Below, one piece after another: positions 7,637 through 15,421 of a DNA stretch of 62,719 nt. The position numbers were made by a program, and so were the translations under genes. Within the stretch, counting starts at the first letter, position 1. Each line of letters opens with the position of its first letter. The DNA is taken from assembly GCF_021696945.1 (NCBI RefSeq), contig NZ_JACYHE010000029.1:1-62719 (forward strand), written 5' to 3'. The DNA is from Streptomyces sp. JJ36. Lineage in GTDB: Bacteria; Actinomycetota; Actinomycetes; Streptomycetales; Streptomycetaceae. The notes under the pieces are model-generated. The model ran no database searches. It was not told the origin of the DNA and saw only the letters and a program-made list of their open reading frames with translations.

Positions 7637-8827
7637 TCAGTCCTCGCTGCCGGAGCCGAAGTCCCGCTCGCCGTGCAGCCACTGGACCTTGTGGTAGAGG
7701 TCCTCGGCGGAGAGTGCCCGGAGCATGCGGTTGCGCTCCGCTGCCGCCTCGCCCGCCGGGTGGTAGAGCTGCCGGCCCATCTCCCGGGCCACCAGGGCGG
7801 CCGCGGCGGTGCGTTCCCGGCGCACCGCGCTGTACTTCTCCAGCCGCTGCACGGCCTCGTCGGCCGGGCCGTCCAGCAGGGCGCCGAGGACCACCGCGTC
7901 CTCCAGGGCCTGGCAGGCGCCCTGGGCCGCGTACTGGAGCATGGGGTGGGCGGCGTCGCCGAGCAGCGCGACCCGGCCGTCGGTCCAGCGGTCGGCGGGC
8001 TCCCGGTCGCAGAGCACCCAGGACTTCCAGTTCCGGCCGAGCTCCAGCAGCCGCCGGGCGACCGGGCCGAGGTCCGGGAACTCGCCGAGCACGTGCTCCC
8101 GGTCGGCGGGCACGCCGGCGACGGCCTCGGTGGCGGCGTCGTCCCGGGTGGCGGCCAGGTTGAGGTACTTGCCGCTGCCGATCGGGTAGTGCACGAAGTG
8201 CCACTTGGGTCCGGCCCACAGGGTGACGGTGTTCCAGCGGAGGTCCTCGGGGACCTCCGCCATCGGGATGACGGAACGGTAGATGGTGTGCCCGGACACC
8301 CGCGGCTCGCCGTCGCCGAGCATCTGGGCGCGGACGGTGGAGCGGATGCCGTCCGCGCCGATCAGCACGTCCCCGGTGATCCGCTCGCCGGTGCCGAGCA
8401 CCGCGGTGACACCGGTGCCGTCCTGCTCGTAGCGGGCGACGGGGCTGTTCGCCCGCAGTTCGATGCCGTCCCGGGCCTGGCAGGCCTCGAGCAGCGGCTC
8501 GAACAGGCAGGTGCGGTGCACGACGGCGTACGGGTTGCCGAAGCGCTCCCGGTAGGCGCCGGTGAGCGGCATGGACTGCACCTTCTCGTCGGTGGTGCCG
8601 TCCATGAAGCGGAGCTCGTCGATGAAGACGGCGCGGGCCCGCACCTGCTCGCCCACGCCCAGCCGGTCCAGGGCGTGGAAGGCGTTGGGCCCGAGCTGGA
8701 TGCCGGCGCCGAGCTCCGTGAAGGAGTCCCAGCGCTCCAGGACGGTCACCCGGTGCCCGCGCTCGGCGGTGGCCAGCGCGGCGGCGAGGCCGCCGATGCC
8801 GCCGCCCGCGATGAGTATCTTCGCCAT
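7637..8827 (-). CDS. FAD-dependent aromatic monooxygenase (3-hydroxybenzoate 6-hydroxylase / salicylate hydroxylase type)
   Basis: This predicted 396-residue group A flavoprotein hydroxylase starts with the FAD dinucleotide motif GGGIGGLAAALA. It has the DG motif (VLIGADGIRSTVR) and the GD motif (VALLGDAAHPMLQYAAQGACQALEDA), in the right order and spacing. Close families hydroxylate phenolic acids with NAD(P)H and O2, often para to an existing hydroxyl and sometimes with decarboxylation. In this setting the likely substrate is 3-hydroxyanthranilate or its aldehyde (inference), which would give an easily oxidised hydroquinone-type ring. AGGAGGACTG lies in front of the ATG. It follows the SDR gene by about 100 bases on the same strand. 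Confidence 0.9.
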   Translation of the reverse strand: MAKILIAGGGIGGLAAALATAERGHRVTVLERWDSFTELGAGIQLGPNAFHALDRLGVGEQVRARAVFIDELRFMDGTTDEKVQSMPLTGAYRERFGNPYAVVHRTCLFEPLLEACQARDGIELRANSPVARYEQDGTGVTAVLGTGERITGDVLIGADGIRSTVRAQMLGDGEPRVSGHTIYRSVIPMAEVPEDLRWNTVTLWAGPKWHFVHYPIGSGKYLNLAATRDDAATEAVAGVPADREHVLGEFPDLGPVARRLLELGRNWKSWVLCDREPADRWTDGRVALLGDAAHPMLQYAAQGACQALEDAVVLGALLDGPADEAVQRLEKYSAVRRERTAAAALVAREMGRQLYHPAGEAAAERNRMLRALSAEDLYHKVQWLHGERDFGSGSED

Positions 8828-8931
8828 CAGTCCTCCTGGTAAGGGGCCGCCGGCTTTGGCCGGTGGGGGCGGGCCGTCGCCGTACGGGGACGGGCCGCGT
8901 CGTCGGTCGGTCGGTCGCGGTGTGCCGCCGG

Positions 8932-9669
8932 TCAGGCGGCGCGCTGCTTGTCGAGCACGAGGTCGTGGCCGACGACAAAGCCGGCGGCCTCCGAGCAGAG
9001 CCACAGCACCGTGTCGGCGACCTCCTCCGGGGAGGCGCCGCCGCCCCCGGGCTCGTGGGGCTCCGGGACGCTCCCGTCCGGGGCGGGCTCGTGGGTCGGC
9101 CCGGGGCTGATGGCGTTGATGCGGATGCCCTCGCCGATGTACTCGCCGGCCGCCGTACGGGTGAGGGTGGCCAGCGCGGCCTTGGAGGCCGCGTAGGCGC
9201 CGAGCCCCGGCAGCAGGCCGTTGCTGGCGAGGTTGCAGGCGGTGTTGACGATCACCCCGCCGCCGTGCTGCCGCATGTGGGCGATCTCGTGCTTCATGGT
9301 CAGCCACACGCCGGTGAGGTTGTGGGCGAGGGTCTCCGCCCAGACGTTCTCGCAGATCTCCGCGACGGGCTGGCTGGGGCCGGAGAGGGTGGCGTTGTTG
9401 AAGGCGATGTCGAGGGGCCCGTACTGCCCGGCCGCCTCGGCCACCATGCGGACGGCGGCGGCCGAACCGTCCTGGGTGATGTCGGCGGCCACCGCGGCGC
9501 CTTCGCCGCCCTCGTGCCGGATGAGCTTGACCGTGGTCTCCAGGTCCTCGGTGTCGGCACCGGCGACCACCACGCTGGCGCCCTGCCGGGCGAACGCCAG
9601 CGCGCCGGCGCGGCTGATGACACCACCACCCCAGACCAGTGCGACCTTGCCGTCGAATCGTGCAGGCAT
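8932..9669 (-). CDS. Short-chain dehydrogenase/reductase with altered cofactor and catalytic motifs
   Basis: This predicted 245-residue protein has the SDR fold: an N-terminal beta-strand and glycine turn, an NNA motif, and YAASK with the catalytic Tyr and Lys. Two normally invariant features are changed. The cofactor motif TGxxxGIG reads WGGGVISRAG, and the serine expected 13-14 residues before the Tyr is replaced (NTACN, so Cys or Asn). Reduced or changed redox activity is likely; the protein might act as an isomerase or lyase, or be structural. ATG 9669 has AGGAG upstream. It is the first gene of a two-gene unit with the flavin monooxygenase and is preceded by operator site 2. Confidence 0.85.
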   Translation of the reverse strand: MPARFDGKVALVWGGGVISRAGALAFARQGASVVVAGADTEDLETTVKLIRHEGGEGAAVAADITQDGSAAAVRMVAEAAGQYGPLDIAFNNATLSGPSQPVAEICENVWAETLAHNLTGVWLTMKHEIAHMRQHGGGVIVNTACNLASNGLLPGLGAYAASKAALATLTRTAAGEYIGEGIRINAISPGPTHEPAPDGSVPEPHEPGGGGASPEEVADTVLWLCSEAAGFVVGHDLVLDKQRAA

Positions 9670-9772
9670 GTCATGTCTCCTGTTTCCCGCTGGGCACCGG
9701 CGCGCTGCCGCCGGAAAGGCTGTGGAATCGACTGTCGGCAACCGGACCAATTCCGGTCAACGAGGCCAATTC

Positions 9773-9786
9773 GACTTCGTCAGAAA
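9773..9786 (-). promoter_or_regulatory. Island operator site 2 (TTTCTGACGAAGTC on the minus strand)
   Basis: The downstream half TGACGAAGTC is exact and the upstream half is degenerate. The site lies about 103 bases before the SDR start and is oriented with its transcription. It sits in the 125-bp gap between the YdhR-like gene and the SDR, which suggests that the SDR-monooxygenase pair has its own promoter. Confidence 0.55.
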
Positions 9787-9794
9787 GAAAGGCG

Positions 9795-10280
9795 TCAGAA
9801 CGGGAAGAGCTCCGGAATGTGCGTCGTCCCGGCGTCTGCCGCCCGGCCGCCGCCGGGCCCGTCGCCGCCCGGAGGCGGGGCGGCGGCCGGGGCCGGAGCC
9901 CCGGCCGCGCCCCCCGTGGCGCCGTACTGCGCGGCCCCGCCGGCGGCCGCGAAGGCGAGCCCGAGCCCGGTGAGGTCGGGGGTCGTGTGGACGCCCTCGA
10001 CCGCGGCCTCCACGTCGAAGCGGTGCACCGACGTGGGTGGGGAGCCGAGGATCTCGGCGGCGCGCGTGGGCAGCGGCTGCCGCGCGGCGGCCTCCGACTC
10101 CCAGAGGAAGACGGCGCCCCAGCGTCCGCGCTCCGCGTCGGATATCCAGAATTTCAGCCGCAGTCCCGGGAATTCCGCGAATCGCGGCACGGCCTCGTTC
10201 CGCAGGAATCCGCGCAGCGCGGCCACGGTGCGTCCGGAATCCGGCCCGGGCAGATCCCACCAGGCGACGACGGCTTTCAC
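9795..10280 (-). CDS. YdhR-like small monooxygenase-family protein with Pro/Ala/Gly-rich tail
   Basis: This predicted 161-residue protein has about 105 N-terminal residues ([11 protein letters not shown] ... LRLKFWISDAERGRWGAVFLWES ... VHRFDVEAAV) that resemble YdhR-type dimeric alpha/beta-barrel proteins, some of which are cofactor-free oxygenases. The last 55 residues are a low-complexity Ala/Pro/Gly segment ending in HIPELFPF. Its GTG start overlaps the PhzE stop by four bases, so it is co-translated with the chorismate-processing genes. Oxidation of an aminophenol or quinone intermediate is possible but not demonstrated. A simple stress or scaffold role cannot be excluded. Confidence 0.7.
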   Translation of the reverse strand: MKAVVAWWDLPGPDSGRTVAALRGFLRNEAVPRFAEFPGLRLKFWISDAERGRWGAVFLWESEAAARQPLPTRAAEILGSPPTSVHRFDVEAAVEGVHTTPDLTGLGLAFAAAGGAAQYGATGGAAGAPAPAAAPPPGGDGPGGGRAADAGTTHIPELFPF

Positions 10281-12214
10281 GTGCCGAGCACCTCCCGCAG
10301 CAGGCCGGCGGTGAGGTGCGGTCCGTCCTCGGTGAGCAGCGACTCGGCGTGGAACTGCATGGAGGCGAAGCCGGGCCCGCGCAGCGCGTGCACCTCTCCG
10401 CTGTCCGCATCGCGGCTCACCTCCACCACGCCGACGCCCTCCACCTCCGCCTTGTCTTCCTCGCTGCGGGCCGCGAAGGTGTTGTAGAAGCCGACCCGGA
10501 CCCGCTCCCCGAAGAGGTCGATGGTGCGCTGCACGCCCTGGTTGGGCACGTCCCGGCGGATCAGGTCGAAGCCGAGCAGGGTGCCGAGCACCTGGTGGCT
10601 CAGGCACACCGCGAGGAAGGGCTGCCGGGTGTGGAGCATCCGGCGCAGGGTGGCGTGCAGGTGTGCGATCTTGGGGTGCGCCAGGTCCCGCGGGTCGCCG
10701 GGCCCGGGGCCCATCACCACCAGGTCGTACTCCGCGGTGTCGTGCGGCTCGTCGAACCGGCGGACCGTCACCTCCGGCCCCAGCGAGCGGAGCTGGTGGG
10801 CGATCATCGCGGTGAAGGTGTCCTCGGCGTCCACCACCAGCACCCGGCGCCCCGCCAGCCCGGGCACCGGCACCCGCGTCCGGTCCTCCTCCGGGGCCAG
10901 CCAGAAGCCCGCCAGGGTGGCGTTCCGCCGCTCCAGCGCGGCCCGTACGGTCGGGTGCCCGCCCAGGCCGCCGGCCCGGCGCTCGGTGAGGGCGGCGAGC
11001 AGCCCGGCGGCCTTGGCCCGGGTCTCGGCGACCTCGGAGAGCGGGTCGGAGTGGCGCACCAGGGTGGCGCCGACCCCGATCCGTACCCGCCCGCGCCGGT
11101 CGATGTCGGCGGTGCGGATGAGGATGGCCGAGTCCAGGGTGCGGGCGCCGGCGGCGTCCCGGCCGATGAGCGCGGCGACCCCGCTGTAGTAGCCGCGGCC
11201 CTCCGGCTCGTAGCGGGCCAGCACCCGGGCGGCGCTCTCCAGCGGGCTGCCGGTCACGGTCGGGGCGAGGAGGGTCTCCCGGAGGATCTCCCGCACGTCC
11301 CGGTCCGAGCGGCCGGTGAGGACGTACTCGGTGTGGGCGAGCCGGGCCATCTCCTTGAGGTAGGGGCCCTCCACGCGGCCGCCCTCCGGGCAGAAGCGGG
11401 CCATCATCTTGAGTTCCTCGTCGACGACCATGTACAGCTCGTCGGCCTCCTTGCGGTCGGCGAGGAAGTCCATGACCTCGGGCAGCGAGGGGCCGCCCGC
11501 CGGGTAGCGGTAGGTGCCGCTGACGGGGTTCATCACGGCGGTGCCGTCGTGCAGGCTGACGTGCCGCTCCGGGGAGGCGCCGACCAGGGTGCGGTCGCGG
11601 GTGCGGACCAGGAACGTCCAGTAGGCGCCGGCCTCCCGTTCCAGGAGCCGCCGGAAGAAGGTGAGGGCGCTGCGCGGCGTGTAGCCGGTGATGTCCGCGA
11701 CGAAGGACCGCTTGATGACGAAGTTGGCGCCCTTGCCGGTGCCGATCTCGTCCGTCACGACGCGCTTCACGGTGGCCGCGTACTCCTCGTCGGAGACGTC
11801 GAAGCCGCCCTCGGTCACCTCGATCGGCTCGTCGGGCAGGCGCGGCAGCGCCTCGGCGAGCGCCAGGGTCTGCTGCTCCGCGACGGTCACGGTGAGCAGC
11901 GGGGCGCCGTCGTCGGGCGCGTCGAAGCCGCGCTCGGCGAGCTGCCGGTAGGGGACGAGCGCCAGTACGTCGTGGCGGGGGCCGCCCGCCGGGGGCTCCA
12001 CGGCCCCGCCGGGTGCCGTCGCCGCGGCGTCCTGGCCGGGCAGCGGAACGTCCGCGAGCGTACGGGCCGTGCCGGCCTCGCCGGCCACCACCTCCAGCAG
12101 CCCCCGGCCCGCGGTCTCCGGGCGGTGCAGCAGGGCGTAGGCGGCGTGGCGGCCGTCCAGCACCCGGGCGAGCAGGTCGTCGGGCGGCGCGGCGCCGCCT
12201 GCCGGTCCGGTCAT
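10277..12214 (-). CDS. phzE: 2-amino-2-deoxyisochorismate (ADIC) synthase
   Basis: This 645-residue fused enzyme has an N-terminal chorismate-binding domain (about residues 60-420) and a C-terminal class I glutamine amidotransferase. The chorismate domain shows the PhzE signature: [10 protein letters not shown], then [33 protein letters not shown] and [12 protein letters not shown]. The amidotransferase has the Cys motif VCLSHQVLG and the His/Glu motif FHAES. It converts chorismate plus glutamine-derived ammonia to ADIC and, unlike anthranilate synthase, does not eliminate pyruvate. Start and stop overlap its neighbours (ATGA with phzD, GTGA with the YdhR-like gene). It is the committed step towards 3-hydroxyanthranilate in the proposed pathway. 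Confidence 0.95.
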   Translation of the reverse strand: MTGPAGGAAPPDDLLARVLDGRHAAYALLHRPETAGRGLLEVVAGEAGTARTLADVPLPGQDAAATAPGGAVEPPAGGPRHDVLALVPYRQLAERGFDAPDDGAPLLTVTVAEQQTLALAEALPRLPDEPIEVTEGGFDVSDEEYAATVKRVVTDEIGTGKGANFVIKRSFVADITGYTPRSALTFFRRLLEREAGAYWTFLVRTRDRTLVGASPERHVSLHDGTAVMNPVSGTYRYPAGGPSLPEVMDFLADRKEADELYMVVDEELKMMARFCPEGGRVEGPYLKEMARLAHTEYVLTGRSDRDVREILRETLLAPTVTGSPLESAARVLARYEPEGRGYYSGVAALIGRDAAGARTLDSAILIRTADIDRRGRVRIGVGATLVRHSDPLSEVAETRAKAAGLLAALTERRAGGLGGHPTVRAALERRNATLAGFWLAPEEDRTRVPVPGLAGRRVLVVDAEDTFTAMIAHQLRSLGPEVTVRRFDEPHDTAEYDLVVMGPGPGDPRDLAHPKIAHLHATLRRMLHTRQPFLAVCLSHQVLGTLLGFDLIRRDVPNQGVQRTIDLFGERVRVGFYNTFAARSEEDKAEVEGVGVVEVSRDADSGEVHALRGPGFASMQFHAESLLTEDGPHLTAGLLREVLGT

Positions 12215-12855
12215 CGCTGCCCCCTCTCCAGTCCGGTGACGATCTCCTTGGCCGTGGTGACGGCCGCGCAGCGGCGGGCGGCGTACTCCACGGCGAGCCG
12301 GTGGTCGGCGGCCGAGAAGTCGGCGACCGCGTCGGCGACCAGGAAGGTGCGGATGTCGTGGCTGAAGGCGTCGCAGGCGGTCATCAGCACCCCCACATGG
12401 GCGTAGACCCCGCACAGCACGAGCTGGTCCCGGCCGGCCTCGCGGAGCCGGGCGAGCAGGTCGGTGCGGTGGAAGGCGCTGTAGCGCCACTTGGTGAAGA
12501 CCCAGTCGCCGGGCCGGGGCGCCAGCGGGTCCACGACCCGGCGGTCCGCGGGCTCGGGGGTCATCCCGGGGCCCCAGAAGTCGCGGAGCAGGCCGCGTTC
12601 CTCCGGGGTCATGCCGCCCGGCTGGGCGGTGTAGGCGACGGGCATGCCGGCGGCGGCCGCCGCCTCGCGCAGTCCGGCGGCGTTGCGCACCAGCTCGTCC
12701 CGGAGGGTGCCGGGCAGGGGCCGCAGGAAGTAGCGCTGCATGTCGTGCACGAGCAGGACGGCACGTGCCGGGTCGACCGTCCAGCGGGCGGTGTTCTCCG
12801 GCAGGTCGCCCGGCGCGGGCAGCGGATAGGGTTCGATCTCGGGTATTCCGGCCAT
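12211..12855 (-). CDS. phzD: Isochorismatase-type ADIC hydrolase
   Basis: This 214-residue hydrolase removes pyruvate from ADIC to give trans-2,3-dihydro-3-hydroxyanthranilate (DHHA). Asp38 (LLVHDMQ) and Lys122 (VFTKWR) fall exactly at the positions of the catalytic residues of PhzD. The segment [21 protein letters not shown] matches PhzD, where the nucleophilic Cys of other isochorismatase-fold hydrolases is missing. There is no C-terminal aryl carrier domain, so it is PhzD-like, not EntB-like. GGAGG precedes the ATG. It overlaps phzE by four bases and follows the DhbA-like gene in one operon. Confidence 0.95.
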   Translation of the reverse strand: MAGIPEIEPYPLPAPGDLPENTARWTVDPARAVLLVHDMQRYFLRPLPGTLRDELVRNAAGLREAAAAAGMPVAYTAQPGGMTPEERGLLRDFWGPGMTPEPADRRVVDPLAPRPGDWVFTKWRYSAFHRTDLLARLREAGRDQLVLCGVYAHVGVLMTACDAFSHDIRTFLVADAVADFSAADHRLAVEYAARRCAAVTTAKEIVTGLERGQR

Positions 12856-12940
12856 GGTGGTGTCCTCCAGGTCCGGTCCGGCCGGCCGCGGTGCGGACGG
12901 CTGTCGTTGCTACGGGCGCGGGACCGCGGCCCGGCGCGGC

Positions 12941-13714
12941 TCAGACGCCGAGCGCCGCGCCGCCGTCGACGGTGAGGTCGTGCATGGTGATGTGGCCCGC
13001 CTCGTCGGAGAGGAGGAAGGCGACGGCGTCGGCCACGTCCTTGGGGCGGGCCAGCTTGCCGAGCGGAATGCCCACCCGGTACGCCTCGGCGCGGCCCTCG
13101 ATGGTGCCCTTGCGTCCGGTGTCGTCGGCCCACATCGAGCTGAGCATCGCGGTGTCGGTGGAGCCGGGGGCGACCAGGTTGCAGCGGATGCCGTCCCGGG
13201 CGACCTCCAGCCCCAGGCACTTGGTGAACATCGTCGCGGCCGCCTTGGAGGCGGCGTAGGCGGCCATCTCCACCCGGGCCGTGCTGGCGGCGTTGGAGGC
13301 GACCGTGACGACGGCGCCGCGCCGGCCGGCGGCGATCATGCGGTTGACCACCGCCCGGGAGACGAAGAAGACCCCGGTGGTGTTCACCGCGAAGGTGGCC
13401 GACCAGTCGTCGTCGGTGAGGGCCCGGGCTTCGGACAGCCGCAGCACGCCGGCCGCGTTGACCAGGAAGTCGGGTGTGCCGAACCGCCGTTCCACCAGGC
13501 CGACCAGGGACTCGACGTCGGGGCTCGACGTCACGTCGCCGGCGAACGCCTCCACGTCGAGCCCGTCGGCCTGCATCTTCTCCACGGTCTCGGCGAGCCG
13601 GGTACCGTCCCGGTCCACCGCGGCGACCCGTGCACCGCGCTCGCCCAGGGTCCGTACGACGGCCTCGCCGATGCCGCCGGCCGCGCCGGTGACGAGAGCG
13701 ACCTTCTCTTCCAT
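12941..13714 (-). CDS. DhbA/EntA-type SDR, probable DHHA dehydrogenase (3-hydroxyanthranilate forming)
   Basis: This canonical 257-residue SDR has TGAAGGIG at residues 9-16, VNAAG, and the S..Y..K catalytic set in TVASNAAS...MAAYAASKAA. The SNAA...MAAY context is typical of 2,3-dihydro-2,3-dihydroxybenzoate dehydrogenase (EntA/DhbA). Because it sits directly upstream of phzD and phzE and no isochorismate synthase is present, the likely substrate is DHHA, which would be aromatised to 3-hydroxyanthranilate with NAD. The same enzyme logic is known from actinomycete pathways that make 3-hydroxyanthranilate without tryptophan breakdown. AAGGAG lies before the ATG. Confidence 0.88.
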   Translation of the reverse strand: MEEKVALVTGAAGGIGEAVVRTLGERGARVAAVDRDGTRLAETVEKMQADGLDVEAFAGDVTSSPDVESLVGLVERRFGTPDFLVNAAGVLRLSEARALTDDDWSATFAVNTTGVFFVSRAVVNRMIAAGRRGAVVTVASNAASTARVEMAAYAASKAAATMFTKCLGLEVARDGIRCNLVAPGSTDTAMLSSMWADDTGRKGTIEGRAEAYRVGIPLGKLARPKDVADAVAFLLSDEAGHITMHDLTVDGGAALGV

Positions 13715-13942
13715 GTGGCTCCTTTCGGGGCATCCACCGCATCCGCCGGTGGGTGTCGACATGCCGTCCCCTCGGGGGGTCGGCTCGGGCCGGATCACCG
13801 GGCCCACCGGGCCGGGGCCGGCCACCGGGGGCCTCGGCTCCGGCGCCGCACGGGCCCGGAGTCGTCCGCCGGTCCGCGCCCCGTGGGGCGGTGAGGGGCG
13901 ACGACGCCCCGAAGGGGCCGCCCCGGACCGGCGGGCCGGGTC

Positions 13943-15115
13943 TCAGACCTGCCAGGCGCCCGCGACCGTCAGCGCCTGCCGCGGGTTCAGCCGCGGGTCG
14001 CAGAAGCTCGTGTACTTGTCGCCGACGCGGGAGAGGGCGTCCTCGTCCGCGGCGCACTCGGAGACGTCGTCCGGGGTGGTCTCCAGGTGCAGCCCGCCGG
14101 GCACCCCGCCGGCCCCGTACACCGCCCGCTGGAACTCGGCGATCTCGTGCGTCACCGTCTCGACCAGCCGGGTCTTGAAGCCCTCCGCGGTGCACACGGT
14201 GTTGCCGTGCATGGGGTCGGTGAGCCAGACGACGGGGTGGCCGGCCTCCCGCACCGCGGTGACCAGGGCGGGCAGCCGCTCGGCCACGGCCCCGGCGCCC
14301 ATGCGGGCGATGAGGGTGAGCCGGCCGGGCTCCCGTGCGGGGTCCAGCCGCGCGCACAGGGCGAGCAGCTCGTCCGGTTCCATCGCCGGGCCGACCTTGC
14401 ACGCCGCCGGGTTGGCCACGTGGGCCAGCAGGGCGACATGGGCGCCGTCGGGCTGGCGGGTGCGTTCGCCGATCCACGGCCAGTGGGTGGAGGTGAGCAC
14501 GGGACGGCCGTCCGGGTCCCGGTGCACCTGGGGGATCTCGTAGTCCAGCAACAGCGCCTCGTGGCTGGTCCACACCGGCGGCGCGACCCGGCGGGCCCGT
14601 TCGCCGCCGGTCCACCCCAGGTACTCCACGGCGCGCCGTGCGGCGTCGTGGCCCGCCAGCATGCGGCGGGGGTCGGGGCGGCGGCGCTCCGGGTCGGGCT
14701 CCGGGCTGTTGACCATGTGCCCGCGGTAGACCGGCAGCTCGACGCCGTCCACGACCTCGGTGGGCGAGGAGCGCGGCTTGCCGAACTGACCGGCCATCCG
14801 GCCGACCCGCAGCACGGGCTTGTGCGTGGACATCCGCATGACGCCCGCGAGGGCGTCGAGCAGCCCGGACTTCCGGGCGACATAGCCGCTGGTGCACTCG
14901 GCCGGGTCCTCCGCGCAGTCCCCCGACTGCACGATCTGGACCTCGCCGGCGGCGGCCCGGGCGAGCAGGCCGCGCAGGGTGCGCACATCCTCGAAGGTGA
15001 CGAGCGCGGGCCGCCGCGCCAGTTCGTCCCGTACTTCCTCGACAACCTGTGGATTCCCCCAGTCGGGCTGCTGCCGGGCCGGCAGCTCACGGAGGAATGC
15101 GAGATCCTTCTCCAC
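13943..15115 (-). CDS. Class II (plant-type) DAHP synthase, PhzC role
   Basis: This enzyme of about 390 residues condenses phosphoenolpyruvate and erythrose-4-phosphate, the first step of the shikimate pathway. Family motifs are present in order: QSGDCAE, VGRMAGQFGKPRS, WTSHEALLLDYE, GERTRQPDGAHV, NPAACKVGP, LTDPMHGNT and YTSFCDPRLN. A dedicated, often less feedback-sensitive copy is usual in phenazine and related clusters to raise chorismate supply. Two starts are possible: TTG at 15118 and GTG at 15115. I prefer GTG because it is five bases from GGAGG, whereas TTG is too close. It is the first gene of the chorismate operon. A 228-bp gap to the SDR contains a small GGGGCG-CGCCCC hairpin. Confidence 0.92.
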   Translation of the reverse strand: MEKDLAFLRELPARQQPDWGNPQVVEEVRDELARRPALVTFEDVRTLRGLLARAAAGEVQIVQSGDCAEDPAECTSGYVARKSGLLDALAGVMRMSTHKPVLRVGRMAGQFGKPRSSPTEVVDGVELPVYRGHMVNSPEPDPERRRPDPRRMLAGHDAARRAVEYLGWTGGERARRVAPPVWTSHEALLLDYEIPQVHRDPDGRPVLTSTHWPWIGERTRQPDGAHVALLAHVANPAACKVGPAMEPDELLALCARLDPAREPGRLTLIARMGAGAVAERLPALVTAVREAGHPVVWLTDPMHGNTVCTAEGFKTRLVETVTHEIAEFQRAVYGAGGVPGGLHLETTPDDVSECAADEDALSRVGDKYTSFCDPRLNPRQALTVAGAWQV

Positions 15116-15186
15116 CAATGCCTCCCGTTGTCGGACTGACCAGAATTCTGGGCGGCGGAACTCCGCACGGAAAAAGAGAGGCGCCG

Positions 15187-15200
15187 GACTTCGTCAGGTC
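15187..15200 (-). promoter_or_regulatory. Island operator site 3 (GACCTGACGAAGTC on the minus strand)
   Basis: This matches the shared motif almost perfectly and is embedded in a longer dyad, CCGGAC...GTCCGG, spanning 15184-15203. It lies about 70 bases before the DAHP synthase start, oriented with transcription. An AT-rich patch just upstream (TATATT on the minus strand near 15235) may hold the promoter, which would place the dyad downstream of the transcription start. Confidence 0.65.
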
Positions 15201-15306
15201 CGGCACTGCCCGCGGAAAAAGCAGAATGGCGAATATACGTGATGCCCCGGACCGTGAATTCGGATATTCGGTGTCACGTATTCACGCGGTGCCGGAAGGC
15301 GCGAAA

Positions 15307-15344
15307 AGCGCCGGCGGCACCGGATTTCCGGTGCCGCCGGCGCT
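15307..15344 (-). terminator. Rho-independent terminator after the carboxylate reductase operon
   Basis: AGCGCCGGCGGCACCGG and CCGGTGCCGCCGGCGCT form a perfect 17-bp stem with a four-base ATTT loop. Read on the minus strand it is followed by a short T-run (TTTTC). It lies about 80 bases downstream of the LuxC-like stop. The rest of the 303-bp gap 15119-15421 holds the DAHP synthase promoter, operator 3 and an imperfect inverted repeat (GAATATACGTGA near 15231 against TCACGTATTC near 15275). Confidence 0.85.
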
Positions 15345-15421
15345 GCGCGGGAGGCCGCGGCGCGGGCCCGCGGCGGGTGCCGCGGCGGGTGCCGCGGCGG
15401 AGGGAAGCCGCGGGCGGGGCC

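Noticed and set aside
13753..14178. Short + strand frame between the SDR and DAHP synthase
   Set aside because: Arg/Pro/Gly-rich sequence antisense to real genes and without a ribosome binding site.
10277..15115. Ordinary phenazine cluster
   Set aside because: PhzF, PhzA/B and PhzG are absent and a DhbA-type aromatising SDR is present.
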